Positions 45,126 through 57,311 are shown, numbered from the stretch's first letter. The stretch is DNA of 64,000 bases from Ahaetulla prasina (GCF_028640845.1 NC_080539.1:301520516-301584515), one strand, 5' to 3'. The notes: generated by a model from the letters alone, not told the origin. Translations and numbers: made by a program.

Positions 45126-45409
45126 TAGAATAGAATAGAATTTTATTGGCCAAGTGTGATTGGACACACAAGGAATTTGTCTTGGTGCACATGCTCTCAG
45201 TGTACATAAAAGAAAAGATACGTTCATCAAGGTACAACATTTACAACACAAATGATGGTCAATATATCAATATAAATCATAAGGATTGCCAGCAACAAGT
45301 TATAGTCATACAGTCATAAGTGGAAAGAGATTGGTGATGGGAACTATGAAACAATTAATAGTAGTGCAGATTCAGTAAATAGTCTGACAGTGTTGATGGA
45401 ATTATTTGT

Positions 45410-46964
45410 TTAGCAGAGTGATGGCCTTTGGGAAAAAACTGTTCTTGTGTCTAGTTGTTCTGGTGTGCAGTGCTCTATAGCGTCGTTTTGAGGGTAGGAG
45501 TTGAAACAGTTTATGTCCAGGATGCGAGTGACTGCAAATATTTTCACGGCCCTCTTCTTGATTCGTGCAGTATACAGGTCCTCAGTGAAAGGCAGGTTGG
45601 TAGCAATTATTTTTTCTGCAGTTCTAATTATCCTCTGAAGTCTGTGTTTTTCTTGTTGGGTTGCAGAACCGAACCAGACAGTTATAGAGGTGCAAATGAC
45701 AGACTCAATAATTCCTCTGTAGAATTGGATCAGCAGCTCCTTGGGCAATTTGAGCTTACTGAGTTGGCGCAGAAAGAACATTCTTTGTTGTCCTTTTTTA
45801 ATGATGTTTTTGATGTTAGCTGTCCATTTGAGATCTTGCGATATGATAGAACCTAGAAATTTGAAGGTTTCTACTGTTGATACTGTGTTGTCAAGTATTG
45901 TGAGAGGTGGAAGTATGGAAGGGTTTCTCCTAAAGTCTACCACCATTTCTACGGTTTTGAGTGTGTTCAGTTCCAGATTGTTTTGGTTGCACCACAAGGC
46001 TAGTCGTTCGACCTCTCGTCTATATGCGGATTCATCATTGTCTTGAATGAGACCAATCACTGTTCTGTCATCTGTGAACTTCAGTAGCTTAACAGATGGA
46101 TCATTGGAGATGAAGTGGGGAGAGCACACAGCCTTGGGGGGCCCCTGTGCTAATTGTACAGGTATTTGATGTGATCTTGCTTAGCTTCACCTGCTGCTTC
46201 CTGTTTGTTAGGAAGCTTGTGATCCACTTACAAGTCTGTTCCGGTACCTGTAGCTGGTTTAGCTTAGTTAGAAGAGTGTCTGGAATGATGGTATTGAATG
46301 CTGAACTAAAGTCTACAAAAAGGACCCTTGCATAAGTCTTTGGAGACTCAAGATGTTGTAGGATGTAGTGCAGAGCCATATTAACAGCATCATCTGTTGA
46401 TCTATTTGCTCGGTATGCAAATTGCAAGGGGTCTAACAGCGGATCCGTGATGGTTTTCAGGTAGGAAAGCACTAGCCTTTCAAAGGTTTTCATGACTACA
46501 GATGTTAAAGCAACTGGTCTGTAGTCATTCAGTTCCTTGATGGTGGGCTTCTTCGGCACTGGGATGATGGTAGAGCGTTTGAAGCAAGAAGGAACATAAC
46601 ACATCTCTAGTGATTTATTGAAAATATGGGTGAAGATGGGGGCCAATTGGTCAGCACAGACTTTTAAGCAAGAAGGAGTTATCTTGTCTGGGCCTGGAGC
46701 TTTTCCTGGCTTTTGTCTGTGAAATAGGTCCTGCACTTCCTTTTCTGTGATCACTAGGGGTTGTGAACCCAATGAAATGGGGTCAGTTGTAGGAGGCTTG
46801 GCTGTTGTTGGTGTGTCTGAGATGGGGGTTGTGGAGATAGGTGGCTGTAGTTTCCTTTCAAACCTGCAGTAAAACTCATTCAGGTCATCTGCCAGTTGTT
46901 GATTACCTTCAGCCTGGGAAGGAGGTTTGCCATAGCCGGTGATATTTTTAAGAGTTTTCCACAT
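45410..46964 (-). pseudogene. Rex1 reverse transcriptase, two frames
   Basis: Frame one (46964-46101): MWKTLKNITGYGKPPS, RQKPGKAPGPDKITP, CYVPSCFKRSTIIPVPKK, LNDYRPVALTSVVMKTFERL, LQFAYRANRSTDDAVNMAL, LFVDFSSAFNTIIPD and STGAPQGCVLSPL. A shift near 46110-46129 leads to frame two (46129-45410). There the catalytic motif reads FTDD (46067-46078) instead of FADD. Then follow VIGLIQDNDESAYRREVERL, WCNQNNLELNTLKTVEMVVD and LYTARIKKRAVKIF. The frameshift and the Ala to Thr change indicate an inactive copy. Confidence 0.83.
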
Positions 46965-47208
46965 GTTTGCTGGTTCATTTGCTGAAAACTGATTCTTTAG
47001 CTTTTCAGAGTAGCTTCTTTTGCTGCTCTGATCTCCTTGTTAGTGCATTTCTGGCCTGATTGTACAGCATTTTATCACCTTTTCTGTAGGCTTCCTCTTT
47101 GGAATGTCGTAGCTACTTAAGTTTAGGTGTAAACCAAGGTTTGTTGTTACTGTGTATTCGCAAGTTCCTTGTAGGTACATAGGTCTTCACAGAAGCTGAC
47201 ATATGATG

Positions 47209-48330
47209 TTACAGTATCTGTGAGTTCATCCAGGTCTGCAGAGGTATCTTTAAACTATTCCAATCAGTGCAGTCAAAACATGCCTGTAGCTTTAATTTTG
47301 ATTCCTCCGTCCAGGTCTTCACTGATTTAATTATTGGTTTTGTGGCTTTAAGTCTTTGCCTGTAAGCAGGTACAAGGTGAATCATGCAATGATCAGAGTG
47401 TCCTACAGCTGCACGTGGTAAAGACCGATAGGCATCTTTTAGTGTTGTGTAGCAATGGTCTAGAGTATTCTTGCCTCTGGTGGGACAATTGACATGCTGA
47501 AAGTATTTTGGTAGCTCTTTCCTTAAGTTTGCCTTGTTTAGATCTCCCAAAACAATGGCCAGTGAATCAGGGTGTTTGGCTTCAGCCTCCATGATTTGGT
47601 CAGCTAGAGTTCGTAATGCCTTGTTTACACAGGCTTGTGGTGGGACATAAACAGCAATTAGAAGAAATGAGGAAAATTCACGAGGCGAATAGTAAGGTTT
47701 GCAGTTGATAATTAGAGTCTCTAAATTGTTGTCACAGAATTTGTAAACTATATTAAAATCTTGACGCCAGTTTCTATTAATATATAGGCATAAGCCTCCT
47801 CCTTTCTTTTTACCAGATGTTTCTGGAATCCTGTCTGATCGTTCAATCTGAAACCCTGGAATGTTCAGGCTGCTATTTTCAATTGATTCATTTAACCAGG
47901 TTTCAGAGAAGCATAGGACTGCTGAATTGCGAAAATCAGAATAGTATTTGTTTAAGAGGAGTATTTCCTCCATCTTATTTGCAAGTGAGCGTATATTTGT
48001 TAGGAAAATTGAAGGCAGAGGAGTTTTAATGCGAGTTCTTAGCTTCATTAAGATCCCAGATCGCTTACCTCTCTTCCTTCGTTTCCGTTGTTTGGTTTTT
48101 TTAGTAATCCATGGCTCCGTGGGAATTGCCTCCTCCTGTGTTAGAATCTCCTCCGTGTTTTTAAAGACAGGCGGGGGTGAGATTAAAGAAAGCTGCTCCT
48201 TAAAGAAATGTTCCTTAATTTTTAGCAGATGGTCTCGTGAGTAGGAAATCCGTAGTGAGTCACAGAGAACAATTAGAAATAAAGAAACAATTAGAGAGCA
48301 TTTCACCGAGGCAGCCTTCGTCGGCGCCAT
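47209..48330 (-). pseudogene. Rex1 apurinic-like endonuclease domain
   Basis: Open frame of 373 codons from MAPTKAASVKCSLIVS. The N-terminus is hydrophobic (SLIVSLFLIVLCD), then a basic linker (KKTKQRKRRKRGKRSG). The exonuclease/endonuclease/phosphatase fold motifs follow: FLTNIRSLANKMEE, CFSETWLNES, GKKKGGGLCLYINR, IAVYVPPQA, IVLGDLNKA and GHSDHCMIHL. The domain nicks target DNA to prime reverse transcription. The catalytic Asn, Glu, Asp and His motifs are visible. The frame stops at 47209 instead of continuing to the RT, so the polyprotein is broken. Confidence 0.83.
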
Positions 48331-48415
48331 CTTGGAGATAATATAGGAGATATTATAGGAGTCGAGATAATTTTAAAAGTTTTACAAATTATTTAATTCA
48401 TTTAATCAATACATA

Positions 48416-48992
48416 TAGAATAGAATAGAATTTTATTGGCCAAGTGTGATTGGACACACAAGGAATTTGTCTTGGTGCACATGCTCTCAGTGTACATAAA
48501 AGAAAAGATACCTTCATCAAGGTACAACATTTACAACACAATTGATGGTCAATATATCAATATAAATCATAAGGATTGCCAGCAACAAGTTATAGTCATA
48601 CAGTCATAAGTGGAAAGAGATTGGTGATGGGAACTATGAAACGATTAATAGTAGTGCAGATTCAGTAAATAGTCTGACAGTGTTGAGGGAATTATTTGTT
48701 TAGCAGAGTGATGGCCTTCGGGAAAAAACTGTTCTTGTGTCTAGTTGTTCTGGTGTGCAGTGCTCTATAGCGTCGTTTTGAGGGTAGGAGTTGAAACAGT
48801 TTATGTCCAGGATGCGAGGGATCTGCAAATATTTTCACAACCCTCTTCTTGATTCGTGCAGTATACAGGTCCTCAATGGAAGGCAGGTTGGTAGCAATTA
48901 TTTTTTCTGCAGTTCTAATTATCCTCTGAAGTCGGTGTTTTTCTTGTTGGGTTGCAGAACCGAACCAGTCAGTTATAGAGGTGCAAATGACA
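48416..48992 (-). mobile_element. Rex1-type LINE 3' fragment
   Basis: A short AGAATAG tail at 48416-48431, the same 3' UTR and RT C-terminal antisense as in 45126-48368, truncated at 48992 within TTATAGAGGTGCAAATGACA. It lies about 50 bp beyond the 5' end of the full-length copy, in the same orientation. It shares variants (GCGAGGGATCTGC) with 36338-36907. Confidence 0.88.
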
Positions 48993-50867
48993 CTACTAAC
49001 AGTTAAAAAGGTACTTTTGAATGTGAACTACTGTTTCTAGTTAATGTAGTTAATAATAATTCATTGCTAATATGAACTGAAGCCTAATCAGTAGCTTCAT
49101 AAATGCTACAGCAAAAGTTCATTGTTTCTGTACATTTAAATCTCTTTTCAAAGGGCATATTATGATTTTGGTAGCGAGGTTAAAAAATGGATATATAGGA
49201 TAATTTTGATCCTATATAATTTAAGGCTAGGGATGTTTGCACTTAAATAAAGCCATTTGTGGGTGCTAATACTTGCAGAGCTTTTGAACAAAGAACAATA
49301 TTTCACACTTTTGTAATAATATATCAAATCGAAGTATAATTAAAGAGCTAGATTGAACGTGCAAGCACATTCTTAGCATCATGAAATATTTCATTTTAGC
49401 GAGATTCATTAAAATTTTCAATATGTTATACTGAAAGTTAGGTTCACAAGTCAGTGTTTCTTTCCATGACAGTTTAAATGTCTTTGTTACAGTAGTATTC
49501 AGCTGGAACTTAGACCTTTATTATGGCATTCATTTTCATGTTTGCATTTTTTAAATTGAAATAATGCATGAATTTTAAGCTTGAAATCCAGAATAAACAA
49601 ATACCTGATATAGCTAATCAAATGTGGCTAAAATTCTTTTCAATTTTAAAGATTCTTCAAGACGTTTTGTTTCTTGTCTTATTTGTTTAGCCAGCTTCTC
49701 ACAAAACAAAGGCACATTTATATTTTATTTTAGTTTTGCTGTAACCAATTTGATAGCTAACACTGCAGACCACTTTATTTCTTGTGTTGCATCATTTTTG
49801 TGTGTTGGAAAAATGGACAATAAAACTTCAAATTATTTCTGTTTTTAATCTTTCCAATATCCTCAGAAAAGTGCAACCAGAATGAGTAACTAAAAGCTCT
49901 GCCCCCTTTACTATATTCTTCTGCTATAGATGTCTCAAAGGGTTCAAGTAAGAAAGTCAGCATTTTTACAGGTAAAAAAATTACATGGCAATCTGTTTCT
50001 GGCTGCCTGTCCACTGAAAATTTTGTTCGAGAAGATAAGAAAAGGTGTGCTGGATCACACCAGATGTTTGTGGCCGAGCATGCAGTTCTATAATTCCTCA
50101 AACAAATCATAGCAGCTTATTAGTTTTTCCAACAACTTATATTTAGAGGAAATAAGACTGAAGGCAAAAGATCTAGTACTTGCCTATATAATAGGAATTG
50201 GTATACAGAATTGCAGAATTCATCTGTTTTCAATGTCACTTATACCATAAGTCATAGACCCAGACTTAATCATTGGAGTCCATTTCTTTAGAGTATCCTG
50301 TATGAATCTTCCCTGTGTCCACATGCACGCACGTGCGCACACATACATGTATGCATGTATTCATGTACAATATATACATGCATGTGTATACACATGCAAG
50401 CACACGTTATTCTATATACCTTACTGTTGGCCATTTCACTGAATATTCATTGAATATTTATTTATTTTATGTACTTGTATACTGCCCCAGTCATATGAAT
50501 CAGTGTATTCAACAGCATGGACATAAAAACTGATGCCAATTTGTCTACAGCCCATACCATAATGTAATATAAATAAAGTGATGCTTAATGAAAAATATTA
50601 ATTAAAAAAAACCTAAGGTCCATTTAGACATAAAAGCTCCCCAAAACCTGAAGTGGCGGAATTAAATTAATTGGGGGAATTAAATATATTTCTGGGGTAG
50701 TATATTCCATGGTATCAAAGTAGCCATAGAGAAGGCCTTTCTTATCCATATACCTCTTAGTTTTGCATGTTGGCACCCCAGATGATCTAACAGGATGGAC
50801 AGATTCATTTTGAACAAAGTACTCCTTCATTAAATCCTAACATAACTTGGGAATTGGAAATAGCTTT
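48993..50867. other. AT-rich non-coding stretch
   Basis: No gene. 50319-50406 is an alternating purine-pyrimidine tract rich in CATGCA and ACAC. Confidence 0.4.
50319..50406. repeat. Alternating CA/TG/GCAT low-complexity tract
   Basis: Runs such as ACGCACGTGCGCACACATAC and ATACATGCATGTGTATACAC. Confidence 0.8.
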
Positions 50868-50875
50868 GTGTAGTG

Positions 50876-51070
50876 CAGTGCTTCTCAAATAGTGGGGCGC
50901 GCCCCCCGGGGGGGTGCGAGGCTCCGTAAAGGGGGGCGCGTTTGACCTCGGCAAACACTGTCATAACAAGCTAAGCCCCGTGTTTATGTCTCTGTATCCA
51001 ATCGCGGGGGGCGCGAAAAATGTTTTCTTCTTCCTAGGGGGGCATGACAGAAAATAATTGAGAAGCACTG
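50876..51070 (+). mobile_element. hAT miniature element with perfect 8-bp duplication
   Basis: The left end CAGTGCTTCTCAA and right end TTGAGAAGCACTG are perfect 13-bp inverted repeats. GTGTAGTG flanks both sides (50868-50875 and 51071-51078). The 195-bp body holds GGGGCGCGCCCC near the left and GGGGGGCGCG motifs, with GC content far above the surroundings. End sequence and size are like non-autonomous hAT elements of tetrapods, some of which are known for horizontal transfer. Confidence 0.9.
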
Positions 51071-51078
51071 GTGTAGTG

Positions 51079-52317
51079 TAACTTCTATATTCACATTGAA
51101 AATGAAGCTGAGTAAAAGCTGAGAAATCATACAAACATGCAGGGGCATGTTATATGAAACTATTTGTATCTACCTAGTTATAAGAAGGGATTTTTAAAAA
51201 GAATGGGTGTGCCATTCAGCGAGGCAGAACTGATATTTTCGCAGTTGAAAAGAAACACCAGAGGAGCACTTTTAATAGCATACAGATAAATGAATTGAGA
51301 AATGGAAAGCATTTTTGTCATCTACTAGGGAAAACCAAAAGAGTTTGTATGAAATTTCATTTACTGTTTATATTTTCATCTGACTTTTATATATTTTTGG
51401 TTCCTAAAATCTGTTATATCCCATGTCAGACAAATGATGAAAATTTGTCTGTCTATCTAACTTACGTTTATAATAAATGAATATGGTCTTGAATGGTCAT
51501 TGTCTAGCTTGGAACTGGCTATTCTGAGTTTTCCAGAAGAGAAATAATATCCAATATTAAATGGTAATACTGTAATAAATGAAAAATGGAGATCTTTCTG
51601 TAACTGGGCTTCATTATTTTCTGGTATGAAAGAAAAATGTGAGAGATTAGTAATGACTATCCCATCATTATGTCCTGCCTTCAGGTGCTTTGGAGAATAG
51701 CTTGACTCCCTTTCCTTTTGATTACTGAATGTTCTGTTTAATTTATCAACATCAGAGTTCCTCCTACATGTAAGATTTGAGGTCAGATTGCTTACTATAT
51801 CTCAGATTTTCAGATGTTCTTAGGACTATAGTAGTACCATAATATGATGATGTTTTATCATTTATTACAATATACTGTGAGATTAAGTAATTAGTTAGTC
51901 ACAGATGAGAGGTCTCCTGGCATAGCTCATTACTACCAGCTTTTTTTCACTTGTAATTTTAAAGCTATTGGTCATTTACATATGTCTCCAAGAAAATGAG
52001 AGGAGCTTAATCATGCTGGTATCGTGGACCATTCTTGAGAACCCAAGAAGAAATGAAGCAGACACTTACATAAGAGCACGGCAAAATCTGTTCTTTTTTC
52101 CTTTCACAGTGAAATATGCTGTATTATCACACTAATATGAAAGTTGTTTTAACTTAGATTTCCAGATTATCATTCAATTGGAATGGTATATATTAATGAT
52201 ATGCTGAATCGAACCTTCCTCAACTAAGTACGTTCAAGGTATATTGGACCAAGAAACATACACAAAAATAACATGTTACAATATTCAAACTTAACTGATG
52301 ATAATAATTGGTGATTT
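51079..52317. other. Non-coding stretch with a tiny CR1 piece
   Basis: 51678-51720 matches antisense CR1 (CAGGTGCTTTGGAGAATAGC, TTGACTCCCTTTCC), a 43-bp relic. Otherwise nothing. Confidence 0.5.
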
Positions 52318-52480
52318 GAGAAGAGAACAGAAGAGAAGAAAAGAGAACAGAACAGAACAGAACAGAACAGAATAGAATAGAACAGAATAACAGAATTGGA
52401 AGGGACCTTGGAGGTCTTCTAGTCCAACCCCCTGCTTAGGTAGGAAATCCTACACCACTATCTAATGGTTATCTAATTAA
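52318..52480 (-). mobile_element. CR1 LINE 3' end with AACAG/AATAG tail
   Basis: A compound GAACA/GAATA tail (52318-52384) is followed by antisense CR1 3' end AACAGAATTGGAAGGGACC and TCTAGTCCAACCCCCTGC. Truncated after about 100 bp. Confidence 0.85.
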
Positions 52481-53518
52481 AAACCAACATATCCCCATAG
52501 ATGTTATCCTGAACTCAATAGAAGAAAAATAAGAAATAAATGTTATTGAAATAACTGTGGTTGATGACATTAAAGTCCAGAGGTGAAAGTAATATGTGAA
52601 TGTAATACCTCAAACACTTTTCTATCTTAAATAATTGTAAAATACAGTTTAAATTATATGAAAAATCCAACCAACTCTCTTTAAGTTATATTCTGGCCCT
52701 GTTAGAACAGTTTAACACATTACAAAAAAGAAAAAAAGTATTTTAAAAATAACAGCTGTTTCCTTCCTGATTCTTTCCAAATAGGAAACAACCCCAAATG
52801 TACACATCTCAATCTTTACCCTGTAATAGCATGTAGATTACTTTTGTTTATTTCTCTCTCCTCAGCCCTTTCTAGTTTATTCTATATTAATTTTTTGGCT
52901 TGGACTCTTGAGTAATTATTTTTAGATGAAGAATTTTCATTGTATTTTCTTGAGAACATTTTAATCTATCTTAATTTTCAATAAATTTCTTGCTTTGTTG
53001 ATTGCTGGTAAATTATAATCAGCTTGGAAGAGCACAGTTAATACTATATCAGGAATTACTTGTTTTCTTTTAAATATTTATACTTTCTACAGTTTATTTT
53101 ACATGTTAAACATAATAGAATTCCTTTTGGTAGATAAAGATCCAATGATTGATTTATTCTGGTTAACACAAAGTAAACCATTGTTTTTAAATAATTGGCA
53201 GCATCAGCTGATCTCTCATACCCTCTGATAATTTGCTAATGCCAAAAGATTTGATCTTCAAATTATATTTTATGTATCAAAATTGTAGCTTACTATTGAG
53301 CTATATTGATTATAAAATACTGCATTTTTACTCTCAAGACTTTTTTTTTTCATTTTTTAGGCAATTGTGTATTGATGGTAAGAAACCTTAGTGAGGAGCA
53401 AATATAGGACCACCACCAATTCTGAAGTTTTTTTCGTTCCTTCCTAGTTTAGCTGGCAACCTAAAGACTCAATTTGCAATATAAAGGTTTTTGAGAACTT
53501 CATGATTTTCTTAAGACT
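52481..53518. other. AT-rich non-coding stretch
   Basis: No gene or repeat family recognised. Confidence 0.4.
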
Positions 53519-53872
53519 TTATTGATATATCTTGCTTAACAACCGCCCTGTTTATTATTCAAAATTACTATTGTATGGTGCTGAAAAAGTAACTTTACAA
53601 CTGGTGCTTGCATTTACAATCATCACTGTATTTTGTTTTCTTCAAAACTGGCTTTCAAAAAGCAAAGTAAATGAGAAGCCGGGAGTAAAGTCACAAAGCA
53701 CAGTCATGCAATGTCTCATTTAGTGATCTGTAGTTACTCACTCAACGATTGAATGGGAAATGATATTGTAAGTTCTCAACAGTCATTAGCAACCACATTG
53801 CTTAGCAATGGAGTCCTTTAGTAGGGAGTAGGGATACCAGCCTCCACTAAACGAGGACTACCGCTAGTGTCA
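53519..53872. mobile_element. MITE relic, TA-target type
   Basis: The left part TTGCTTAACAACCGCCCTG and right end AAACGAGGACTACCG are inverted relatives of the CAGGTAGTCCTCG ends seen elsewhere. Interior pieces GGTGCTGAAAAAGTAACTTT and TAGCAACCACATTGCTTAGC fit the same family. Diverged. Confidence 0.55.
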
Positions 53873-54856
53873 CTTATAGTTATTCCTGATTTTTTTAAAA
53901 AGAAACTTTCGCTAGCTTAAGTTTTAAAAGTCTGAATTGTGTAGCAGAAGTTAATAGGTTTTCTGAAAGTAAAAAATTAAAATTTTGGAGCTTTCTTTTT
54001 TGTTATTTCAAGCTGACGGTAAACTGGCTCCTTAGTTAAAGATGGTTTATCTAGCTGTTGCGTTGCCAGTGTAAATATGACATGATACAATGAAAATTTG
54101 AAAGTATGTGAAGATTGCATCACACTTTAAGATACTTTGGGCCTGTAACAAAAATATTACAGCAATTATAAGCCTTGTTCGTCCTCCGCTACTCTTTTAT
54201 GTTAATTTTAGAATTCTCCATTTTAAGATGGAGTGAATGTTAGAGGCAGAAAATGTTGTTCCTAGAGTTTTAATTACTGTGGAAGAAGGCCCTTGTTACT
54301 TATGGGAAGAGACTCACACAAATGCTAGTTTCCCTACATCTGCCAGAATCTTTGATTTATACACAATGCTGCTCTGTCAACATGGTGCTGGTTCAGCAGC
54401 ATATTTGCATGCATAGAGTTGGTAAGTATTTAAAGGCCAACTCTTCTATAATTGGTTGACTCTCTGAATAGGAGCCTCTCTCTCTTTTTGTATTAAAGGG
54501 TGTATGCAGCAGTACAGGATTCTATGCTGACATCCTCTTGCCTTTGTCTACTCCCTGCCAGGGTGCATTTGTGGAGGTGGTGTTTTGTTGTTAAAGCTCT
54601 TTCAAAGAACAATATATGTTAAATTTAGGGGGAGTGTGATGTAGGAAGAGGTTGTTTTTTTTTATTTTTAATTTCACCACCCATGAAAATTAGAATTAAA
54701 CAGATGCTTTGTTTATTACAACCATATTTTATTGTGCAAGAAATCTTGAGTACAAAAAAACTTATTTCTCTATGAAAAGACTTAACAAAATTTTTAGAAG
54801 TTTTCTCCATATTTGATATTTTTAGATCAGTATAACTATTGATTAAAAAATAAAGA
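53873..54856. other. Non-coding stretch
   Basis: No gene or repeat family recognised. Confidence 0.4.
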
Positions 54857-55060
54857 TAAAAGTAAAGGTTCCCCTTGCAGATATGTGCTAATAGTTCATG
54901 ACTCTAGAGGATGGTGCTCATTTCCGTTTCAAAGCCGAAGAGCCAGTGCTGTCCGAAGACGTCATTGTGGTCATGTGATCAGCATGACTAAATGCCAAAG
55001 GTGCATGGAACCTGTTACCTTCCCACCAAAGGTGGGCATTCCTATCTAGTTCTACTTTTC
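54857..55060 (-). mobile_element. Squamate SINE, 3' portion (-)
   Basis: Antisense of the body at 7612-7794: AAAGGTTCCCCTTGCAGATA, TTTCAAAGCCGAAGAGCCAG, GTGCTGTCCGAAGACGTC and CCTTCCCACCAAAGGTGG. It extends slightly farther 5'. Confidence 0.75.
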
Positions 55061-55899
55061 CCTTTTCTAAGAAATTATTAACCTAGCAGCAAAAGGAAGA
55101 ACAGGAAGTCTGTTTTCTTTCTGAACTAGTTCCGTCAGATGGGGCAAAGGTTGCAATTTTAAGGCAGGCGCTTGAGTCCCCTTTACCTCTCCTCCAATAT
55201 CCCAGTTGCTGATTCTTGGTAAACCAGTATAACCCACACAGATTAGATAAGAACTCATTAAAGTCACCTTCCTAGGATGATTCTATACCTGGAGCTAACC
55301 CACAAAATGCCATTTAGAAATAGCATTGGTAAAAAATTCATCTCATTTTGAGTACAATCCCAGCTAATCAAGGAAACCTGACTTACAACCTACATATCGT
55401 CTTATGCATTATTTAACTGTCAAAAAATTGATCAATTTCTCAAAAGCAATAATTTCCTTTTTTTAAAATGTAAGTATTTGTCATGAGTATGAGAAAGCGG
55501 CTTTTAGGTAACAGAGATTTTTGTTGAGTTCATACAAGAGATAAAGGTTCAATCTCTGTCTGCCAGCAACTTCAATTTACTTTTTTACATTAAACTTTTG
55601 CAAGTTTTACATAACATGTAATTTGACTCTAAGGGAGCTTTTTTGCTGTCATTAGTTAACTGCTGACACATTATTACTGCTACTGAACTTGTATATATTT
55701 TTCTTGTATTTGATTCATACATAATAATTCCTAAAACCATATATTAAAGGATTTTATAAAATAGAGCAAACAAAATAAAGAATAAAATGATAACAAATTG
55801 TAAAAGCAGCAGTAAGAAGTTAACAATCTCAGATTAACATTAAAGATTATTAATAATGAAAAGACCTGAAAGAATAAAAATGACCATGTCTAGTGCTGG
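55061..55899. other. AT-rich non-coding stretch
   Basis: No gene or repeat family recognised. Confidence 0.4.
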
Positions 55900-56985
55900 T
55901 GACAGGTTGCTCAACATCATTACCAGATGGATTCGTAACTGGCTGAGCAATCGCACTCAATGTGTAGTCCTCAATGGAACTACATTTACATGGAGGGAAG
56001 TATGCAGTGGAGTACCCCAAGACTCTGTTTTAAGCCCAGTACTCTTCAACATTTTCATCAATGACTTGGACAAGGGGATAGATGGGGAACTCATCAAATT
56101 TGCAGATGACACCAAACTGGCAGGAATAGCCAACACTCCAGAAGATAGGCGCAAGATACAGAAGGATCTTGACAGACTAGAACATTGGACTCTATCTAAC
56201 AAAATGAAATTCAACAGTGAAAAAAGTAAGGTTCTACATTTAGGCAAAAAACCCAAAATGCACAGATACCGTATATGTGGTACCTTGCTCAATAGTAGTA
56301 ACTCTGAGAGGGATCTTGGAGTCCTAGCGGACAACCATTTAGATATGAGCCAGCAGTGTGCAGCAGCTGCCAAAAAAGCCAACAAAGTTCTGGGCTGCAT
56401 AAACAGAGGGATAGAATCAAGATCACGTGAAGTGTTAATACTACTTTATAATGCCTTGGTAAGGCCACACTTGGAATACTGCATTCAGTTTTGGTCGCCA
56501 CGATATAAAAAAGATATTGAGACTCTAGAAAGAGTGCAGAGAAGAGCAACAAAGATGATTAGGGGACTGGAGGCTAAAACATATGAAGAACGGTTGCAGG
56601 AACTGGGTATATCTAGTTTAATGAAAAGAAGGACTAGGGGAGACATGATAGCAGTGTTCCAATATCTCAGGGGCTGCCACAGAGAAGAGGGAGTCAAGCT
56701 AGTCTCCAAAGCACCTGAAGGCAAGACAAGAAGCAATGGGTGGAAACTAATCAAGGAGAAAAGCAACTTAGAACTAAGGAGAAATTTCCTGACAGTTAGA
56801 ACAATCAATAAGTGGAACAACTTGCCTGCAGAAGTTGTGAATGCTCCAACACTGGAAATTTTTAAGAAAATGTTGGATAGCCATTTGTCCAAAATGGTGT
56901 AGGGTTTCCTGCCTGGGCAGGGGGTTGGACTAGAAGACCTCCAAGGTCCCTTCCAACTCTGTTATTATGTTATGTTAACAATGGC
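55900..56985 (+). mobile_element. CR1 LINE, 5' truncated, open RT frame
   Basis: The 3' third of a CR1. The RT part is open without a stop from about 55910 to 56902, followed by the 3' end GGTTGGACTAGAAGACCTCC, AAGGTCCCTTCCAACTCTG and a short TTATG tail near 56985. Truncation falls just before [11 protein letters not shown]. It is closely related to the interrupted copy in DIRS 1. Confidence 0.9.
55913..56902 (+). CDS. CR1 reverse transcriptase fragment, uninterrupted
   Basis: About 330 codons are open. In order: [34 protein letters not shown] (a PQG variant, PQD), [20 protein letters not shown] and the catalytic FADDTKLAG (FADD at 56099-56110). Then [68 protein letters not shown] and the C-terminal KWNNLPAEVVNAP. 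The fingers domain and endonuclease are missing through 5' truncation, so it is not a functional gene. The open frame implies recent insertion. PQG to PQD could be a post-insertion change. Confidence 0.85.
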   Translation, partial: NIITRWIRNWLSNRTQCVVLNGTTFTWREVCSGVPQDSVLSPVLFNIFINDLDKGIDGELIKFADDTKLAGIANTPEDRRKIQKDLDRLEHWTLSNKMKFNSEKSKVLHLGKKPKMHRYRICGTLLNSSNSERDLGVLADNHLDMSQQCAAAAKKANKVLGCINRGIESRSREVLILLYNALVRPHLEYCIQFWSPRYKKDIETLERVQRRATKMIRGLEAKTYEERLQELGISSLMKRRTRGDMIAVFQYLRGCHREEGVKLVSKAPEGKTRSNGWKLIKEKSNLELRRNFLTVRTINKWNNLPAEVVNAPTLEIFKKMLDSHLSKMV

Positions 56986-57311
56986 TGTTACTGAATTCCA
57001 CAGTCAGGAGAGCTGGCCCTGAAACAGGCCTTTACATCCCCACATTCCCTAAACAGCCTCCTCTCTCCCCCTCTACAATATATTTCAAAATAACATCTGA
57101 CATGGAGATGGTACAAAAGGGCGAAATAACAAAAATGGGGAAGTACATCCTGAAAAAATTGACTTGCACAGCATTACTTTGGGATGTAGTTCATTCATAC
57201 TAAACTCTCTGTTATTTAGAAGTGTTCATCCGTTTGAAATGGTAGCACGCTTTCTATACCCATCTATTTTAAATATTTTTTTAAAAAATACATTTTCTTT
57301 ATAAAAACTGT
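56986..57311. other. Non-coding stretch
   Basis: No gene or repeat recognised. Confidence 0.4.

Larger units (their letters stand above)
45126..48368 (-). mobile_element. Near full-length Rex1-type LINE
   Basis: Read on the minus strand: a 5' start near 48345-48368, an endonuclease frame opening at ATG 48330, a reverse transcriptase in two frames to 45410, and a 3' UTR ending in TTGGCCAATAAAATTCTATT with a short pentanucleotide tail. The flanks show a possible 7-bp AATTTTA duplication (45119-45125, 48369-48375). Length is about 3.2 kb, close to complete for the clade, with the ORF start retained. Most other copies here are 5' truncated. Confidence 0.82.
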
